A stretch of DNA of 41,068 bases, taken from NCBI GenBank assembly GCA_009886465.1, contig QXZH01000135.1, positions 1-41,068 on the forward strand, in the 5' to 3' direction. This DNA is from Opitutaceae bacterium. GTDB taxonomy: Bacteria > Verrucomicrobiota > Verrucomicrobiia > Opitutales > Coraliomargaritaceae. Position 1 is the first letter of the stretch. Each line of letters starts with the position of its first letter. The notes beneath the pieces are model-generated. The model was not told where the DNA came from and searched no databases. It saw nothing but the letters and a program-made list of their open reading frames with translations. Shown here one piece after another: positions 20,916 through 31,935 of this stretch. Made by a program: the position numbers and the translations under genes.

Positions 20916-22802
20916 TTAATTTGTTTCCAGCCATTCGAGCTGTTCGTAGGATCTGAGGATTTCGACTTCTAGGGCCTCTACTTTTTTGGCGTCACCAGTG
21001 AGATCGCTCTGCGGGTCTTGATAGTAGTCGGCTGAGGCCATTAGGCTGGAGAGTTTTTCTAGATCGGTTTCTAAGTTCTCAATTTTTGAGGGTAGGGTTT
21101 TGAGGACTTCGCGCTCTTTATTGTTCAAACTACGCTTAGGTGTTTCGTCGAGCGTGGGGAGTGGTGAAGCTGTTGCCTGTCCTTTTCCTTTTTTGGGAGT
21201 ATTTTTAAGTTCTTCTTTTTTGAGCCATTCTTCGCAGCCGCCTACGTATTCTTCAATTGCGCCCTTGCCTTCGAGGGCGATGGTATTGGTGACGACGTTG
21301 TCGAGGAAGCTACGGTCGTGGCTGACTAGTAAGAGTGTGCCGCTGTATTCAAGAAGGCGCTCCTCGAGGAGTTCAACGGTTTCGATGTCTAGGTCGTTGG
21401 TTGGCTCGTCGAGTACGAGGACGTTGGCGGGCTGAAGAAAGAGCTTGGCCAAGAGCAGGCGCGCGCGCTCACCGCCTGATAGCTTCGTGATGGGGGAGCG
21501 GGAGGTGTGTGGGGTGAAGAGGAAGTCCTGCAGATAACTGAGGATGTGGCGGGGCTTGCCGTTGACGTTCACCATCTCGCCAGCGGGGTGGACGTTTTCG
21601 GCGACGCTTAGTTTGTCGTTGAGTTGGTCGCGGTGCTGATCGAAGTAGGCGACTTCGAGCTTGGTGCCATGCGTGATACTACCGCTCTTGGGCTCGAGTT
21701 TTTTGAGTAGCAGGTTGAGCAGGGTGGTCTTACCAGAACCGTTGAGGCCAACCATGCCGATTTTGTCGCCGCGCCAGATGGTAGTGCTGAAGTTCTCGAT
21801 CAGTGTTTGTTCGCCCCATGCGTAGGAGATCTCGTCAACGGTAATGACTTTACGGCCAGATTGTTGTGCATCGCTGAGGTCGAGCTTGGTCTTGCCTTGG
21901 ATATTACGGCGCATGGCACGCTCTTCGCGCATTTTCTTGAGTGCGCGGACGCGGCCTTCGTTGCGGGTGCGTCGAGCCTGGATACCTTTGCGAATCCAGA
22001 CCTCTTCTTCGGCGAGTTTTTTATCGAAGACGGCTTGTTGTTTAGCCTCGCCAGCAAGGAGTTCAGCTTTGCGGATTAAATAGGTGTCGTAGTCGCATTC
22101 CCAGCGGGTGAGTTGGCCTCGGTCGAGGTCGAGTGTCTTATTGGCGACGCGTTGGATGAAGGCGCGGTCGTGCGAGACGAAAAGTAGTGCGATGTCGGCT
22201 TTACGGAGGAAGTCTTCGAGCCAACGGATCCCCGGGATGTCGAGGTGATTGGTTGGCTCGTCGAGCAGTAGAATGTGTGGCTCGGCAATGAGAGCGCGGG
22301 CAAGGAGGGCACGGCGTTTGTTTCCACCAGAGAGTGAGGTGAACTCCTGGTCGCCGTCGAGGTCGACGCGCTGCAGTATGTTTTCAACTTTATTTTCGAT
22401 GTCCCAACCACCGGTCTGGTCGAGCTGATGCTGTAGCTCGTCGAGTTGTTCGCCGATGCTTTCGTCTTCGGGGTGCTCACCAATTTCGTGAAGCAGGTGA
22501 TGGTATTGAGCAATGGTCTTCGCTGCCTTACCGAGGCCTTGAGCGACGATTTCGAAGACGGTGCCTTCGAGGGTAGCCGGAACTTCTTGGTCGAGTTTGC
22601 CGACTCGAAGGCCTGGGATTGCCTCGATCTCACCTGAATCGGGTTCAATTTCCCCGTTTAGGATACGCAGCAGGGTGGACTTGCCCTCACCATTACGACC
22701 GAGTAGGCAGATACGCTCTCGCTTTGCGATCGTGAGACCAGCGTCGTCAAGGAGTTTAGGACCGCCGAAGGAGACGGTAAGATTGCGGTAGGAGAGAAGC
22801 AC
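20916..22802 (-). CDS. ABC-F family ATP-binding protein (Uup-like)
   Basis: Two ABC ATPase modules ([16 protein letters not shown] / [15 protein letters not shown]), two signature motifs ([15 protein letters not shown] / [15 protein letters not shown]), no TM region, C-terminal coiled coil. Confidence 0.95.
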   Translation of the reverse strand: MLLSYRNLTVSFGGPKLLDDAGLTIAKRERICLLGRNGEGKSTLLRILNGEIEPDSGEIEAIPGLRVGKLDQEVPATLEGTVFEIVAQGLGKAAKTIAQYHHLLHEIGEHPEDESIGEQLDELQHQLDQTGGWDIENKVENILQRVDLDGDQEFTSLSGGNKRRALLARALIAEPHILLLDEPTNHLDIPGIRWLEDFLRKADIALLFVSHDRAFIQRVANKTLDLDRGQLTRWECDYDTYLIRKAELLAGEAKQQAVFDKKLAEEEVWIRKGIQARRTRNEGRVRALKKMREERAMRRNIQGKTKLDLSDAQQSGRKVITVDEISYAWGEQTLIENFSTTIWRGDKIGMVGLNGSGKTTLLNLLLKKLEPKSGSITHGTKLEVAYFDQHRDQLNDKLSVAENVHPAGEMVNVNGKPRHILSYLQDFLFTPHTSRSPITKLSGGERARLLLAKLFLQPANVLVLDEPTNDLDIETVELLEERLLEYSGTLLLVSHDRSFLDNVVTNTIALEGKGAIEEYVGGCEEWLKKEELKNTPKKGKGQATASPLPTLDETPKRSLNNKEREVLKTLPSKIENLETDLEKLSSLMASADYYQDPQSDLTGDAKKVEALEVEILRSYEQLEWLETN

Positions 22803-22818
22803 TTTTTTAAATTATGAG

Positions 22819-23529
22819 TTACGAATTAGGAATCTTTAGTAAGTGCTCGATGTAGGCTAGGTCGGTGGGGGTGGTGAGTTTGGGGTTTGGGTGTTTGTTT
22901 GGAATAAGCGTGGTTTTGAGGCCAATGGTGGCTACGGCTGCAGAATCGTCCGTGATGGTGAGCTTCTTTTTAATGACGTTTTGATAGGCTGTGAGGATTC
23001 TTTTGAAGGCGAAGGCTTGGGGGGTTTCCATTGCCCATAGGCGGCTGCGATCAAGGTCTTCGAGACTTATCTTGCGTAATACGCCGACTGTTTCGATTCG
23101 CTTGATAGTATCGACGACGGGGTGTGCGAGGGAGGCGGCTTGGTCTTCTTGAACCGCTGAGTAGACATCTTTGATGGCTTCAGTGTGGATGCAGGGACGG
23201 GCGCAGTCGTGGACAAAGACGTAATCGCAATTTCCGTCGATGGCGTTCAGGGCGTTGATGACGGAGAGTTGCCGTTCGGCGCCGCCTAATACGACTTGAA
23301 TTTTCAAATGGCTGAAGCCATGAGCTGCGATAATGGCTTCGATCGCTTTTTTTTGCGCCTCATCACGGTAGACGATGAGGTAGCTATCGATGACGCGGGA
23401 GCGAGCAAAGGCTTTCAAGCTGTAGACGAGTGCAGGCAGGCCATTAATGGAAGCGAGTATCTTGTCTTCTACCTGACCCTGCATGCGTTGTCCGCTGCCG
23501 GCGGCTAGTAATATAGCAATCGAGGGCAT
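22819..23529 (-). CDS. ispD: 2-C-methyl-D-erythritol 4-phosphate cytidylyltransferase
   Basis: AILLAAGSGQRM, YVFVHDCARPCI, AHPVVDTIKR, LWAMETPQAF, TITDDSAAVA; start at MPSIAI. Confidence 0.94.
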   Translation of the reverse strand: MPSIAILLAAGSGQRMQGQVEDKILASINGLPALVYSLKAFARSRVIDSYLIVYRDEAQKKAIEAIIAAHGFSHLKIQVVLGGAERQLSVINALNAIDGNCDYVFVHDCARPCIHTEAIKDVYSAVQEDQAASLAHPVVDTIKRIETVGVLRKISLEDLDRSRLWAMETPQAFAFKRILTAYQNVIKKKLTITDDSAAVATIGLKTTLIPNKHPNPKLTTPTDLAYIEHLLKIPNS

Positions 23530-23530
23530 C

Positions 23531-24232
23531 TTAGCTAAGTTCACTTTGGATGGCTTGGGCGGCTGCGGCGGGGTCTTCGGCTTTTAGTATGGGGCGGCCG
23601 ACCACGATAAAGCTGGAGCCCGCTGCTGCAGCAGCGGCGGGTGCCATGACCCGCTTTTGTTCGTCGTCGGCGCTACCTGCCGGGCGGATACCAGGGGTGA
23701 CGATGATGGGGTCATGCCCGAAGCGGGTGCGCAAAGGTGCAAGTTCGAGTGAGGAGCATACGAGGCCTTGCACGCCCGACTTGAGGGTGATGTCGGCGAG
23801 GTGGAGGACTTGGTCTTCGGGAGTGCCGTCGATGTTGAGTGAGCGGAGTTGGACTTCGTTCATCGAAGTGAGCACGGTAACGGCGAGGAGATTGAGATGG
23901 GGTGCGTGATCGTTACGGCTTTTGTTAGCCCACTCGAGCATTTCGCCACCGCCACTGGCATGGAGTGTAAGCAGTTCGACGGGAAGGGTGGCGATACTTT
24001 GTACGGCTTTGGCCACGGTGTTGGGGATGTCGTGCAACTTGAGGTCGAGAAAGACCTTATATCCGCGGTCGGCAATCTCGCGGACGAAGTCTGGCCCGTA
24101 TGCGGTGAATAGCTGCAGGCCGATTTTGACCCACTTGAGTGAGTCGCCAAGATGGTCGAGCATGGCTAGGGCTTCTTCGCGGGTTTCGAGATCGAGTGCT
24201 AAAATGAGTTGGCAGGGCGCTTGTTTGGACAT
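23531..24232 (-). CDS. pyrF: Orotidine 5'-phosphate decarboxylase
   Basis: LILALDLETREEALAMLDHLG, VKIGLQLF, VFLDLKLHDIPNTVAKAV, VTPGIRP, FIVVGRPI; start moved from 24412 to ATG at 24232. Confidence 0.95.
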   Translation of the reverse strand: MSKQAPCQLILALDLETREEALAMLDHLGDSLKWVKIGLQLFTAYGPDFVREIADRGYKVFLDLKLHDIPNTVAKAVQSIATLPVELLTLHASGGGEMLEWANKSRNDHAPHLNLLAVTVLTSMNEVQLRSLNIDGTPEDQVLHLADITLKSGVQGLVCSSLELAPLRTRFGHDPIIVTPGIRPAGSADDEQKRVMAPAAAAAAGSSFIVVGRPILKAEDPAAAAQAIQSELS

Positions 24233-24331
24233 GATTTCGATATAGTGAGCGATTTTAGCCGATGGCAAAGTGCAAAAGTGGAAAATTTCATGGTAGAGCA
24301 CTGGAGGAGTCTTCTTAATAGCTGAATTGCT

Positions 24332-25210
24332 ATGAAATCCGTAAAACTTGAATCGCCTGCTAAGATCAATCTCATGCTGTCTGTGCATGGGGAGCGTGGC
24401 GATGGCTTTCACGCTTTGACCTCGGTGGCGGTGTCTTTGGTTTTTGGGGATACTTTAACTGTTTCGATCAATGAAGCAGGTTTAGATTTTTTAAAGTGCA
24501 GTAATTCCACAGTGCCTACGGGCGGGGCAAACTTGATTTTGCAGGCAGCGGATGCGTTTCGCAAAGAGCTAGGAGAGAGCATCTACTTCGACTTCGATTT
24601 AGATAAACATATACCCATGGGTGCAGGTTTGGGTGGTGGCAGTAGCAATGCCGCAGTGGCTCTGTGCGCTATGAACCAATTAGCGGGCAATTGCATGACC
24701 AAAGAACGACTAATGGCAGTTGCCGCAAAGCTTGGCTCGGATTGTTCGTTTTTCATTGATCCAGTGCCCGCGACGGTGTCCGGGCGTGGTGAGGTGCTGG
24801 AAGCCTTGCCCGACGAATTAGCTAAGTCACTGCGAGGACAGAGGGTTGTTTTGTTTCGACCAGATTTTGCAATCAATACGGCTAAGGCTTACAGTCGGCT
24901 TATTGAATTGAGACCTTCGGCTTATGAATCCTTGGAACTGGCTGCTAATCGACTGGCTCTGTTCAAAGACTCTGAAAAGCTGGAAGGGCTGCTGTATAAC
25001 ACCTTCGAGGAATATATGGGCCTCAAGTATCTAGCCATCCCCTGTTTGTTAGCGGAACTTCGAGCAGCAGGCTTTGCTTGTTTGATGAGCGGAAGTGGCA
25101 GTTGCTGTTTTGCGCTGGCTCAGGATGCATGCGAAGTTTCGAAGATTCGAGGTATCTGTGAAGAGGCTTGGGGCTCGGGCATATTTTTTGTTGAAACTTC
25201 AATTCGCTGA
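24332..25210 (+). CDS. ispE: 4-diphosphocytidyl-2-C-methyl-D-erythritol kinase
   Basis: SPAKINLMLSVHGERGDGFHALTSV, KHIPMGAGLGGGSSNAAVAL, LGSDCSFFI, MSGSGSCCFAL. Confidence 0.95.
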   Translation: MKSVKLESPAKINLMLSVHGERGDGFHALTSVAVSLVFGDTLTVSINEAGLDFLKCSNSTVPTGGANLILQAADAFRKELGESIYFDFDLDKHIPMGAGLGGGSSNAAVALCAMNQLAGNCMTKERLMAVAAKLGSDCSFFIDPVPATVSGRGEVLEALPDELAKSLRGQRVVLFRPDFAINTAKAYSRLIELRPSAYESLELAANRLALFKDSEKLEGLLYNTFEEYMGLKYLAIPCLLAELRAAGFACLMSGSGSCCFALAQDACEVSKIRGICEEAWGSGIFFVETSIR

Positions 25211-25262
25211 GGAGACCCTATTACTTTCAGCGACTCGCGCTGCATCCTGAACATTACTATCT

Positions 25263-27023
25263 GTGTCCGAACCACATAACAAAGATGAGTTGATACTCGA
25301 AGGCATCGCTGCGTCTCCAGGTGTCGCGCATGGGCGTGCCGTGGTTTACCTGCAAAAGCAGTTGGATGTTCCCTGCTTCGGCATTAAAGAGGATCAAGTC
25401 GACGCTGAGCTCGAACGTTTCGATAAAGCTATTTTAGAAACTCGGGCAGAGATCGCAGGCGTGCGTGATAAAATAGCTCAAAGCTTAGGCGAGGGCGAGG
25501 CTGGTATTTTTGATGCCCATTTACTCGTCCTAGAAGATAATGCTCTACTCGAAGAGGTGACGGCGGAGTTGAAGAGTTCGAAGAAGAACATCGAATTTTG
25601 CTATAACAAGGTTGCACAGCGCTATATTTCTTTTTTTCGCTCGATGGAAGACGATTATCTTCGCGAGCGCGTCGCTGACATCAGCGATGTTTCTCGCCGC
25701 CTTTTACATAATCTGATCGGTATGCAAAAGGTGAATCTCGGCGAGCTAGCTGCCGAGAGTATAATTATCTCGGAGGACATCTCGCCCTCGGATGCGGCAG
25801 ATCTAGATCGTAACAAATTACTGGGCTTTGTCACAGACTGCGGTGGTAAGACGAGCCACTCGGTCATCATGGCCCGTTCATTGCGAATACCCGCAGTGGT
25901 CGGCACTCACGATGGCACCAAGAAAATAATCAGTGGTGATCATATTTTGGTCGATGGACACAAGGGGATTATTATCATCAATCCGACTGAAGATCGCCTC
26001 TTTAAGTATGGTAAGTTCGCGACCGAGCGGAAGAAGCGAGACGATACTTTCAACTCCTTTATTTCCAAGCCTGCTCAAACGCTTGATGGTGCGTCGATCA
26101 GCCTAATGGCCAATGTCGAAGGTGCACAAGAGATGGAGCAGGTCAAAGCTATGCACGCCGAGGGTGTCGGACTCTTCCGTACGGAAGGTATTTTCCTTCG
26201 TCACCACGGCTATCCCCCTGAGTCAGTTCAGTATGAGGAGTATCGCGCAGTAGTCGAAGCCTCGGGAGATCATCCAGTCATTATACGGACTTTAGACGTA
26301 GGTGGCGATAAAACCATTGGCGACGAAAACGTAAAGGACGACAACTCCTTCATGGGCTTTCGTGCCATCCGCTTTTGCCTTGGTAACGAAGCTATTTTTA
26401 AGACTCAACTCCGAGCCATATTGCGTTCGAGTGCCCACGGTAATGTGAAGATTATGTATCCCATGATTAGCGGTATTATGGAGCTACGCATGGCCAATAA
26501 AGTATTCGATGCAGTCAAACAAGAATTGCGCGACGAAGGGCAAGCCTTTGACGAAGCCATTGAGGTCGGCGCAATGGTCGAAGTTCCCAGTGCGGCAGTG
26601 ATTATTGACCTACTCGCTGCCGAGACAGATTTTTTGAGTATAGGCACGAATGACTTGATTCAATATCTCATTGCTGTGGATCGTCTTAATGACCAAGTCG
26701 CGCACCTTTACGACCCTGCCCACCCAGCTGTGCTCCGCACTCTCAAGGCGATTATCGATGGTGGAAAAGCAGCTGATACACCGGTGAGTATTTGTGGAGA
26801 GATCGCGGGTGACCCGATCTTCGCGGGGCTCCTGTTGGGTATGGGCGCAGATTCTTTAAGTCTGACTTCAAGCCTTTTGCCAGAGGTTAAATATTTCATC
26901 CGCCACATCAAAAAAGTGGATGCGGAGGCACTCGTCACCGAAGTCACGCAGCTTAGCGATTCGACCGAAATCGTTCGAAAGCTCGAAGCCTTCCGCCAAA
27001 AGGCACTGGGTGAACTGGCCTAG
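25263..27023 (+). CDS. ptsI: Phosphoenolpyruvate--protein phosphotransferase (PTS enzyme I), GTG start
   Basis: GIAASPGVAHGRAV, active-site TDCGGKTSHSVIMARSLRIPAVVG, GVGLFRTEGIFLR, IIRTLDVGGDKT, FLSIGTNDLIQYLIAVDRLN, SICGEIAGDP. Confidence 0.96.
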   Translation: MSEPHNKDELILEGIAASPGVAHGRAVVYLQKQLDVPCFGIKEDQVDAELERFDKAILETRAEIAGVRDKIAQSLGEGEAGIFDAHLLVLEDNALLEEVTAELKSSKKNIEFCYNKVAQRYISFFRSMEDDYLRERVADISDVSRRLLHNLIGMQKVNLGELAAESIIISEDISPSDAADLDRNKLLGFVTDCGGKTSHSVIMARSLRIPAVVGTHDGTKKIISGDHILVDGHKGIIIINPTEDRLFKYGKFATERKKRDDTFNSFISKPAQTLDGASISLMANVEGAQEMEQVKAMHAEGVGLFRTEGIFLRHHGYPPESVQYEEYRAVVEASGDHPVIIRTLDVGGDKTIGDENVKDDNSFMGFRAIRFCLGNEAIFKTQLRAILRSSAHGNVKIMYPMISGIMELRMANKVFDAVKQELRDEGQAFDEAIEVGAMVEVPSAAVIIDLLAAETDFLSIGTNDLIQYLIAVDRLNDQVAHLYDPAHPAVLRTLKAIIDGGKAADTPVSICGEIAGDPIFAGLLLGMGADSLSLTSSLLPEVKYFIRHIKKVDAEALVTEVTQLSDSTEIVRKLEAFRQKALGELA

Positions 27024-27096
27024 CTTACTGGGTAAAGCTATCAGGCGGTATTTCTGTAGGCACTTGCTACTTATGCTGTATAATGTGGAACTTAAG

Positions 27097-27759
27097 CTAC
27101 ACGCCAATGGCCACCCGCGACTTGATCCAATCTTTAATCGGTTCGATTGCTTCGACCCCCTGCGTTAAAACGATGTAGACGATGCCCGCATAGAGTAGCA
27201 ATGCGCAGCATCCGACTATGAAAGCGCCGATTGCCAGCAAACCATCCTCTTCCGATAAACCGACGCCAATCATGAAGATCACCATCGCAGGTAAGGTGTT
27301 TGTTAAAGGGAACGGTAGCATCATAAGGCAGGCCATATTTAACACTATTAAGGCTAAGCTTGCTTGTCCTGTCCGCCCGCGAATCCACTTTTGGCGTGGC
27401 CGAATGCATCGCTCAACCTTGCTTAGAAATTTTGACGCAGTGCCCAGCATCGTTTTAGCCAACTTGGGTTTGATCCGAATAGTGCCGAGCCTCTGTGGCA
27501 GCCAAATGGCTTTACGGCCACGTATCATTTGCAAAGCAATCAAAGCCATGACCACGCCAAAGGGCGTGCTGTAGCCTGGTGCTGGGATTGGAAGGGCGCT
27601 TGGTAGCGAAAGCACAATCAGCAGTAAGCCAAAGCCCTTTTCGCCGACCGCACAGGTGATCTCATTGATCGAGAGGCCACGCTCGTCGTCAGCATTTAAG
27701 AGCTCTTGTAGAGTCTCTCCTAAGGGTAGGGCTTGCGATGCGTCTTCGGTAGATTGCAT
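27097..27759 (-). CDS. ExoD family exopolysaccharide synthesis membrane protein
   Basis: GFGLLLIVLSLPSALPIPAPGYSTPFGVVMALIALQMIRGRKAIWLP, LPFTNTLPAMVIFMIGVGLSEEDGL (reads LPFPLTNTLPAMVIF), multiple TM helices. Confidence 0.9.
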   Translation of the reverse strand: MQSTEDASQALPLGETLQELLNADDERGLSINEITCAVGEKGFGLLLIVLSLPSALPIPAPGYSTPFGVVMALIALQMIRGRKAIWLPQRLGTIRIKPKLAKTMLGTASKFLSKVERCIRPRQKWIRGRTGQASLALIVLNMACLMMLPFPLTNTLPAMVIFMIGVGLSEEDGLLAIGAFIVGCCALLLYAGIVYIVLTQGVEAIEPIKDWIKSRVAIGV

Positions 27760-27825
27760 TTTGTGTAGTATGCAAATAGAAGTCTTGCTCTCAATCCTAA
27801 AGAGGAGTCGTTTACTCGCTACAAA

Positions 27826-28434
27826 ATGAAAGCATTCTTAAGCACTAAGAAACGAAAATCTATCGCCCTCTATGGCGGCAGCTTTGATCCTGTGCATGAG
27901 GCGCACTTGGAGGTCGCTCGGACTGCACTGAAAAATTGCGATTTAGATGCGGTCATTTTTATCCCTGCTGCTCAATCGCCACTCAAAGAGAGCGCCGCTC
28001 TTGCCGAAGATGCAGATCGCGTTGAAATGCTTCGCCTCGCTACTACTGAAGAGCCTCGCTTCGAGGTCGACACCTGCGAGGTCGAACGTGGTGGCACCAG
28101 TTATACGGTTGACACGGTCAAGGCTTACCAGGCAGCTCATGAGGGAAGTCGCCTACATTGGATAATCGGTGCTGATCAGTTTGAGCTCTTGCCGCAGTGG
28201 CGCTCCATTGAAGAGATCGCCTCGCTGATTACCTTTATCGTACTTCGCCGCCCGGGTCACTCGATTGTTGAGACCGCTGTAAAAGGTCTGCGTTTCGTCA
28301 CAATCGATGCTCCCCTGATGCCGCACAGTTCGACCAAGATACGTGCATCAATCGCTGAGGGGCGATCGGTGGTGGACTTATTACCGCCCACAGTTGAGGC
28401 TTTCATTTCCTCTCGTGGCCTCTATACCCGATAG
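27826..28434 (+). CDS. nadD: Nicotinate-nucleotide adenylyltransferase
   Basis: IALYGGSFDPVHEAHLEVA, FIPAAQSPLK, WIIGADQFELLPQWRSIEEI, ISSTxIR-equivalent HSSTKIRASI. Confidence 0.96.
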   Translation: MKAFLSTKKRKSIALYGGSFDPVHEAHLEVARTALKNCDLDAVIFIPAAQSPLKESAALAEDADRVEMLRLATTEEPRFEVDTCEVERGGTSYTVDTVKAYQAAHEGSRLHWIIGADQFELLPQWRSIEEIASLITFIVLRRPGHSIVETAVKGLRFVTIDAPLMPHSSTKIRASIAEGRSVVDLLPPTVEAFISSRGLYTR

Positions 28435-28451
28435 ATATTTTCAGCATTATT

Positions 28452-28817
28452 ATGACTAAAGAAAAAAGTAAAACGGAGAAGTGCACACTTGAGGAGATTC
28501 GCTGTGCCATTACCGCAATCGAAGACAAGAAGGGGGAAGCCATCCGCGTGCTTGATGTGCGAGGCAAGTCCTCGATCACCGACTACATTGTCCTCGCGAC
28601 GGGCACCTCCGATCCCCATGTCAAAGCGCTCAAGAGTGAGCTCGACCAAGCGCTTAAAGAAGCCGATGTCCAGCTAATCGGACAAGACCGCACCCTCGGT
28701 AGTGGTTGGTTAGTCGTCGATGCCTTTGACTTCATGATCCATTTACAGACTTCAGAGATGCGTGATTTTTACCGCCTCGATCAACTCTGGAAAGATGCTG
28801 CGGAGGTGAACTTTTAA
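28452..28817 (+). CDS. rsfS: Ribosome silencing factor
   Basis: [66 protein letters not shown]; follows nadD. Confidence 0.95.
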   Translation: MTKEKSKTEKCTLEEIRCAITAIEDKKGEAIRVLDVRGKSSITDYIVLATGTSDPHVKALKSELDQALKEADVQLIGQDRTLGSGWLVVDAFDFMIHLQTSEMRDFYRLDQLWKDAAEVNF

Positions 28818-28825
28818 TTGGAGTA

Positions 28826-30076
28826 ATGAATACCTTACTGCTTGTTTTTATTCTTCTGCTCTTCCTGAAGCTCAGCACGAGTATCGTACTCGATTTGCTC
28901 AATCTCCGCTACGCGCTAGCTCGTGCTAGCGAGGTCCCAGAAAGCTTTCGCGACTTTATCGATTTGCCAACTTATCAGAAATCGGTCGAATACACTGCGG
29001 CTAAAACGCGCTTTGGCATCGTCAGCGATCTCTACGATGCGGGCGTGCTTGTATTGGTGCTTATACTTGGCATTTTGCCATGGTTCTTCGAACTCTTCAC
29101 CGCTTGGTTCGGCTTTGGTGTTTGGGGACAAGCCCTTGTGCTCTTTCTAATCGGTTTAGTGCTCGGCCTACCTTCGATTCCTTTTGACTGGTGGGGCACC
29201 TTTAATCTTGAAGAACGTTTTGGCTTTAACAAAAGCACGAAAAAATTATGGGTCATTGATAAGGCGAAAAGCACGATTATCGGCTTCGTTATCGGCTATC
29301 CTTTACTAGCATTACTCATCTACTTAGTTGACGCGGCAGGTTCACTTTGGTGGGTCTGGGGATTCGCAGTATTCTTTATATTTCAGCTCGTGATGGTAGT
29401 GGCCTATCCGATGTTTATCATGCCGCTATTCAATAAGTTAGAGCCAATGGAGGAGGGTGAGTTGAAGACGCGCCTTTTCGCCTTGGCTGATCGCACTGGT
29501 TTTCAGGCGCAGACCATCCTTGTGATGGATGGTAGCAAACGCTCGGGGCACTCCAACGCCTTCTTTTCAGGCTTTGGTCGCTTCCGCCGCATCGTATTAT
29601 TCGATACACTGATCGAGCAAATGGAAGCCGATGAACTCGAGGCTGTGCTCGCCCATGAGATTGGGCACTACAAGCTTGGCCACATCCCAAAAATGATGGC
29701 GATGGCCGCATTCTCATCCCTTGCTATGTTTGCGGCACTAGGTTGGTTGGCCAACGCAGGCTGGTTCGTGGAAGCCTTTCATTTCAACGCGATGGCGGAC
29801 GGTCAGATAGTCCCTGTCTTGTTACTCTTTATGCTGCTCAGTGGGCTCATTACTTTTTGGTTGTCGCCTTTGACTAGTCGCCTATCTCGTAAACATGAGT
29901 ATGAGGCTGATGCTTTTGCGCGTGATGCGATGGGCAGTTATGCACCTCTTTCGAAGGCCCTACGGAAGCTTCATAAAGAGAATCTAAGTAATCTAACGCC
30001 GCACCCTGTTTATAGCAGTTTCCACTATTCACACCCTACGCTGGTTGAACGTGAAGCGTCTTTGTGCTTGGAATAG
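28826..30076 (+). CDS. M48 family metallopeptidase (Ste24/CAAX prenyl protease 1-like)
   Basis: [10 protein letters not shown] zinc motif, multiple TM helices, [44 protein letters not shown]. Confidence 0.94.
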   Translation: MNTLLLVFILLLFLKLSTSIVLDLLNLRYALARASEVPESFRDFIDLPTYQKSVEYTAAKTRFGIVSDLYDAGVLVLVLILGILPWFFELFTAWFGFGVWGQALVLFLIGLVLGLPSIPFDWWGTFNLEERFGFNKSTKKLWVIDKAKSTIIGFVIGYPLLALLIYLVDAAGSLWWVWGFAVFFIFQLVMVVAYPMFIMPLFNKLEPMEEGELKTRLFALADRTGFQAQTILVMDGSKRSGHSNAFFSGFGRFRRIVLFDTLIEQMEADELEAVLAHEIGHYKLGHIPKMMAMAAFSSLAMFAALGWLANAGWFVEAFHFNAMADGQIVPVLLLFMLLSGLITFWLSPLTSRLSRKHEYEADAFARDAMGSYAPLSKALRKLHKENLSNLTPHPVYSSFHYSHPTLVEREASLCLE

Positions 30077-30100
30077 CTAGCACTTTTCCAAGCTTACACT

Positions 30101-31024
30101 ATGGGACGGGTTCTTCGTATTTTACTTTTCTGTATTATTCCTTTCAAGCTGCTTCCCATTCTCGTGGCCGAGGAACTGCGGATCGCGACTTATAATTTAA
30201 ATAATTACCTAGTCACGGATCGCTTTGTGGATGGGCGATGGCGTCCCTCCTACCCAAAGCCCGAGAGAGAAAAGGCGATTATACGTCAGATCATAAAAGA
30301 TGTGTCGCCAGATGTGCTCGTTCTCCAAGAAATGGGTTCGATTGATTTCTTTTATGAATTGCGTGCAGACATTGCGCGCGAGGGCATTCATTACGACTAT
30401 TTTGTGCACATGGAGGGCGCAGATCAGAATCGTTACCTTGCGGTACTTTCTAAACGTGCGCCCAAAGGTGTGCTGAAACACCAGGATTTAAATTTTAAGT
30501 ATTTTGAAGGGCGTGAAGTGGTCAAACGGGGAATGTTAGAGATGACTTTTGAACTCACCTGTGGGACGAATTTTCAGTTATTTGCTGTGCATCTCAAAAG
30601 TCGTTACACAGATAAAAAAGAAGACTTGCAGTCTAGTCAGCGCCGTGTTCGCGAAGCCGAGGCTTGCCGAAATCGTATCATAGAGCGCACACATGATCAG
30701 GGCACTGATAAGTATTTGATAGTGGGCGATTTTAATGATTACCCCTCCAGCGCGACTATGCGCCGATTCTATCGGAGAGGAAACTTTGAGATCGGTGCAT
30801 TAGTTCCCGCTGACGATAGTCGTGGCGAATTATGGACCTATTTCTACGAGAAGGAATCTCGCTACGAATCGGTCGACGGTTTTGTCGCATCATCTGCCCT
30901 CATGGCTATGATCAAGTCGAAGTGTGCTAAGATCGTGGATAGCCTGGGGGCACTCAAAGGGAGCGACCATCGCATGGTATATCTCGATTTGATGGAGCCA
31001 GCGCCAGCGCAGGTAAAAAAATAA
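30101..31024 (+). CDS. Endonuclease/exonuclease/phosphatase family protein, probably exported
   Basis: Hydrophobic N-terminus, LRIATYNLNNYL, VLVLQEMGS, LFAVHLKSRYTD, YLIVGDFNDYP, GSDHRMVYLDL. Confidence 0.9.
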   Translation: MGRVLRILLFCIIPFKLLPILVAEELRIATYNLNNYLVTDRFVDGRWRPSYPKPEREKAIIRQIIKDVSPDVLVLQEMGSIDFFYELRADIAREGIHYDYFVHMEGADQNRYLAVLSKRAPKGVLKHQDLNFKYFEGREVVKRGMLEMTFELTCGTNFQLFAVHLKSRYTDKKEDLQSSQRRVREAEACRNRIIERTHDQGTDKYLIVGDFNDYPSSATMRRFYRRGNFEIGALVPADDSRGELWTYFYEKESRYESVDGFVASSALMAMIKSKCAKIVDSLGALKGSDHRMVYLDLMEPAPAQVKK

Positions 31025-31061
31025 AACATTATGCAGGTAGGGGATTACCCAATCGCTGCAT
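31012..31061 (-). terminator. Putative intrinsic terminator for the minus-strand TrmH-family gene
   Basis: On the minus strand ATGCAG...CTGCAT hairpin (31031-31036/31056-31061) followed by AATGTTTTATTTTTTT. Confidence 0.5.
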
Positions 31062-31879
31062 TAGGCACCGCTTGTTTGAGCTCGTTGCCTTTTTGCTTCA
31101 TACAAACAGACCGCTGCTGCGGCAGCTACGTTGAGCGAGTCCGCTTGGCCGGCCATCGGGATACGGATTTGCTTAGTCGCTTTTTCTAGCCAGTAAGCAC
31201 TGAGGCCATCACTTTCGCCACCCATGAAGAGGGCAAGACCTTGTTGATAGTTCACCTCCCAGTGTAGTTTTTCGGTGTCTGGATTCGTGGCGCAGCAGGC
31301 AATACTTTTTGCATCTAACCAATCGGCCAGCGTGTCACGGTCAGTCGAAACAATGGGTAGAGAAAAGAGTAAACCCTGTGAAGAACGGATTGCATTTGGA
31401 TTATACAAATCGAGCACACAATCGACCAGTATCACGGCATCTACTCCTGCGCCATCCGAGCTACGTAGAATCGCACCCAAATTACCTGGCTTTTCGATGC
31501 CTTCGAGCACGAGTAAGAGTGGTGTCTGGCTCAGTGATAAATCGGCGAGCACGTTACCTTGTTGCACCGCGATCGCGATTAATCCATCCGGTCCTTCTCT
31601 GTGGGAAGCTTTCGTAAATGCGTCTGGGCTCATTCCGATCACTGGAAATTTGCCGGCATCTTCATATTCAGCAATAAATGTCGCGTGCAAGTCGCTTGGA
31701 AAAAAATCTCTACAATAGTAAAGATGCGTGATCTCAAAGCCCGCCCTTAGGGCATGAGTAATTTCTCGTAGCCCCTCTATGAGGCAGCGTGATTGACGCT
31801 CGCGGTGTTTGCGTTCGCGGAGCTTGACTAGGTTTTTAACCTGATCGTTTTGTCGACTTTGAATGTAAAGTTCTTCCAT
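31061..31879 (-). CDS. RNA methyltransferase, TrmH/SpoU family
   Basis: LLLVLEGIEKPGNLGAILRSSDGAGVDAVILVD, NPNAIRSSQGLLFSLPIV, LFMGGESDGLSAYWLEKATKQIRIPMAGQADSLNVAAAAAVCLYE. Confidence 0.93.
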   Translation of the reverse strand: MEELYIQSRQNDQVKNLVKLRERKHRERQSRCLIEGLREITHALRAGFEITHLYYCRDFFPSDLHATFIAEYEDAGKFPVIGMSPDAFTKASHREGPDGLIAIAVQQGNVLADLSLSQTPLLLVLEGIEKPGNLGAILRSSDGAGVDAVILVDCVLDLYNPNAIRSSQGLLFSLPIVSTDRDTLADWLDAKSIACCATNPDTEKLHWEVNYQQGLALFMGGESDGLSAYWLEKATKQIRIPMAGQADSLNVAAAAAVCLYEAKRQRAQTSGA

Positions 31880-31935
31880 GGGGTGGGAGCTTCGCGATTT
31901 TTAGGATTGCAGAAGATCTAAGCATACAGGAGGGC

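Noticed and set aside
22076-22648. 190-aa minus-strand ORF within the ABC-F gene in another frame
   Set aside because: Ser/Thr/Lys-rich out-of-frame shadow of a clear ABC-F coding sequence.
25228-25242. CAGCG-ACTCG-CGCTG hairpin between ispE and ptsI
   Set aside because: Only 5 bp, no associated signal; expected by chance in a 41-kb window.
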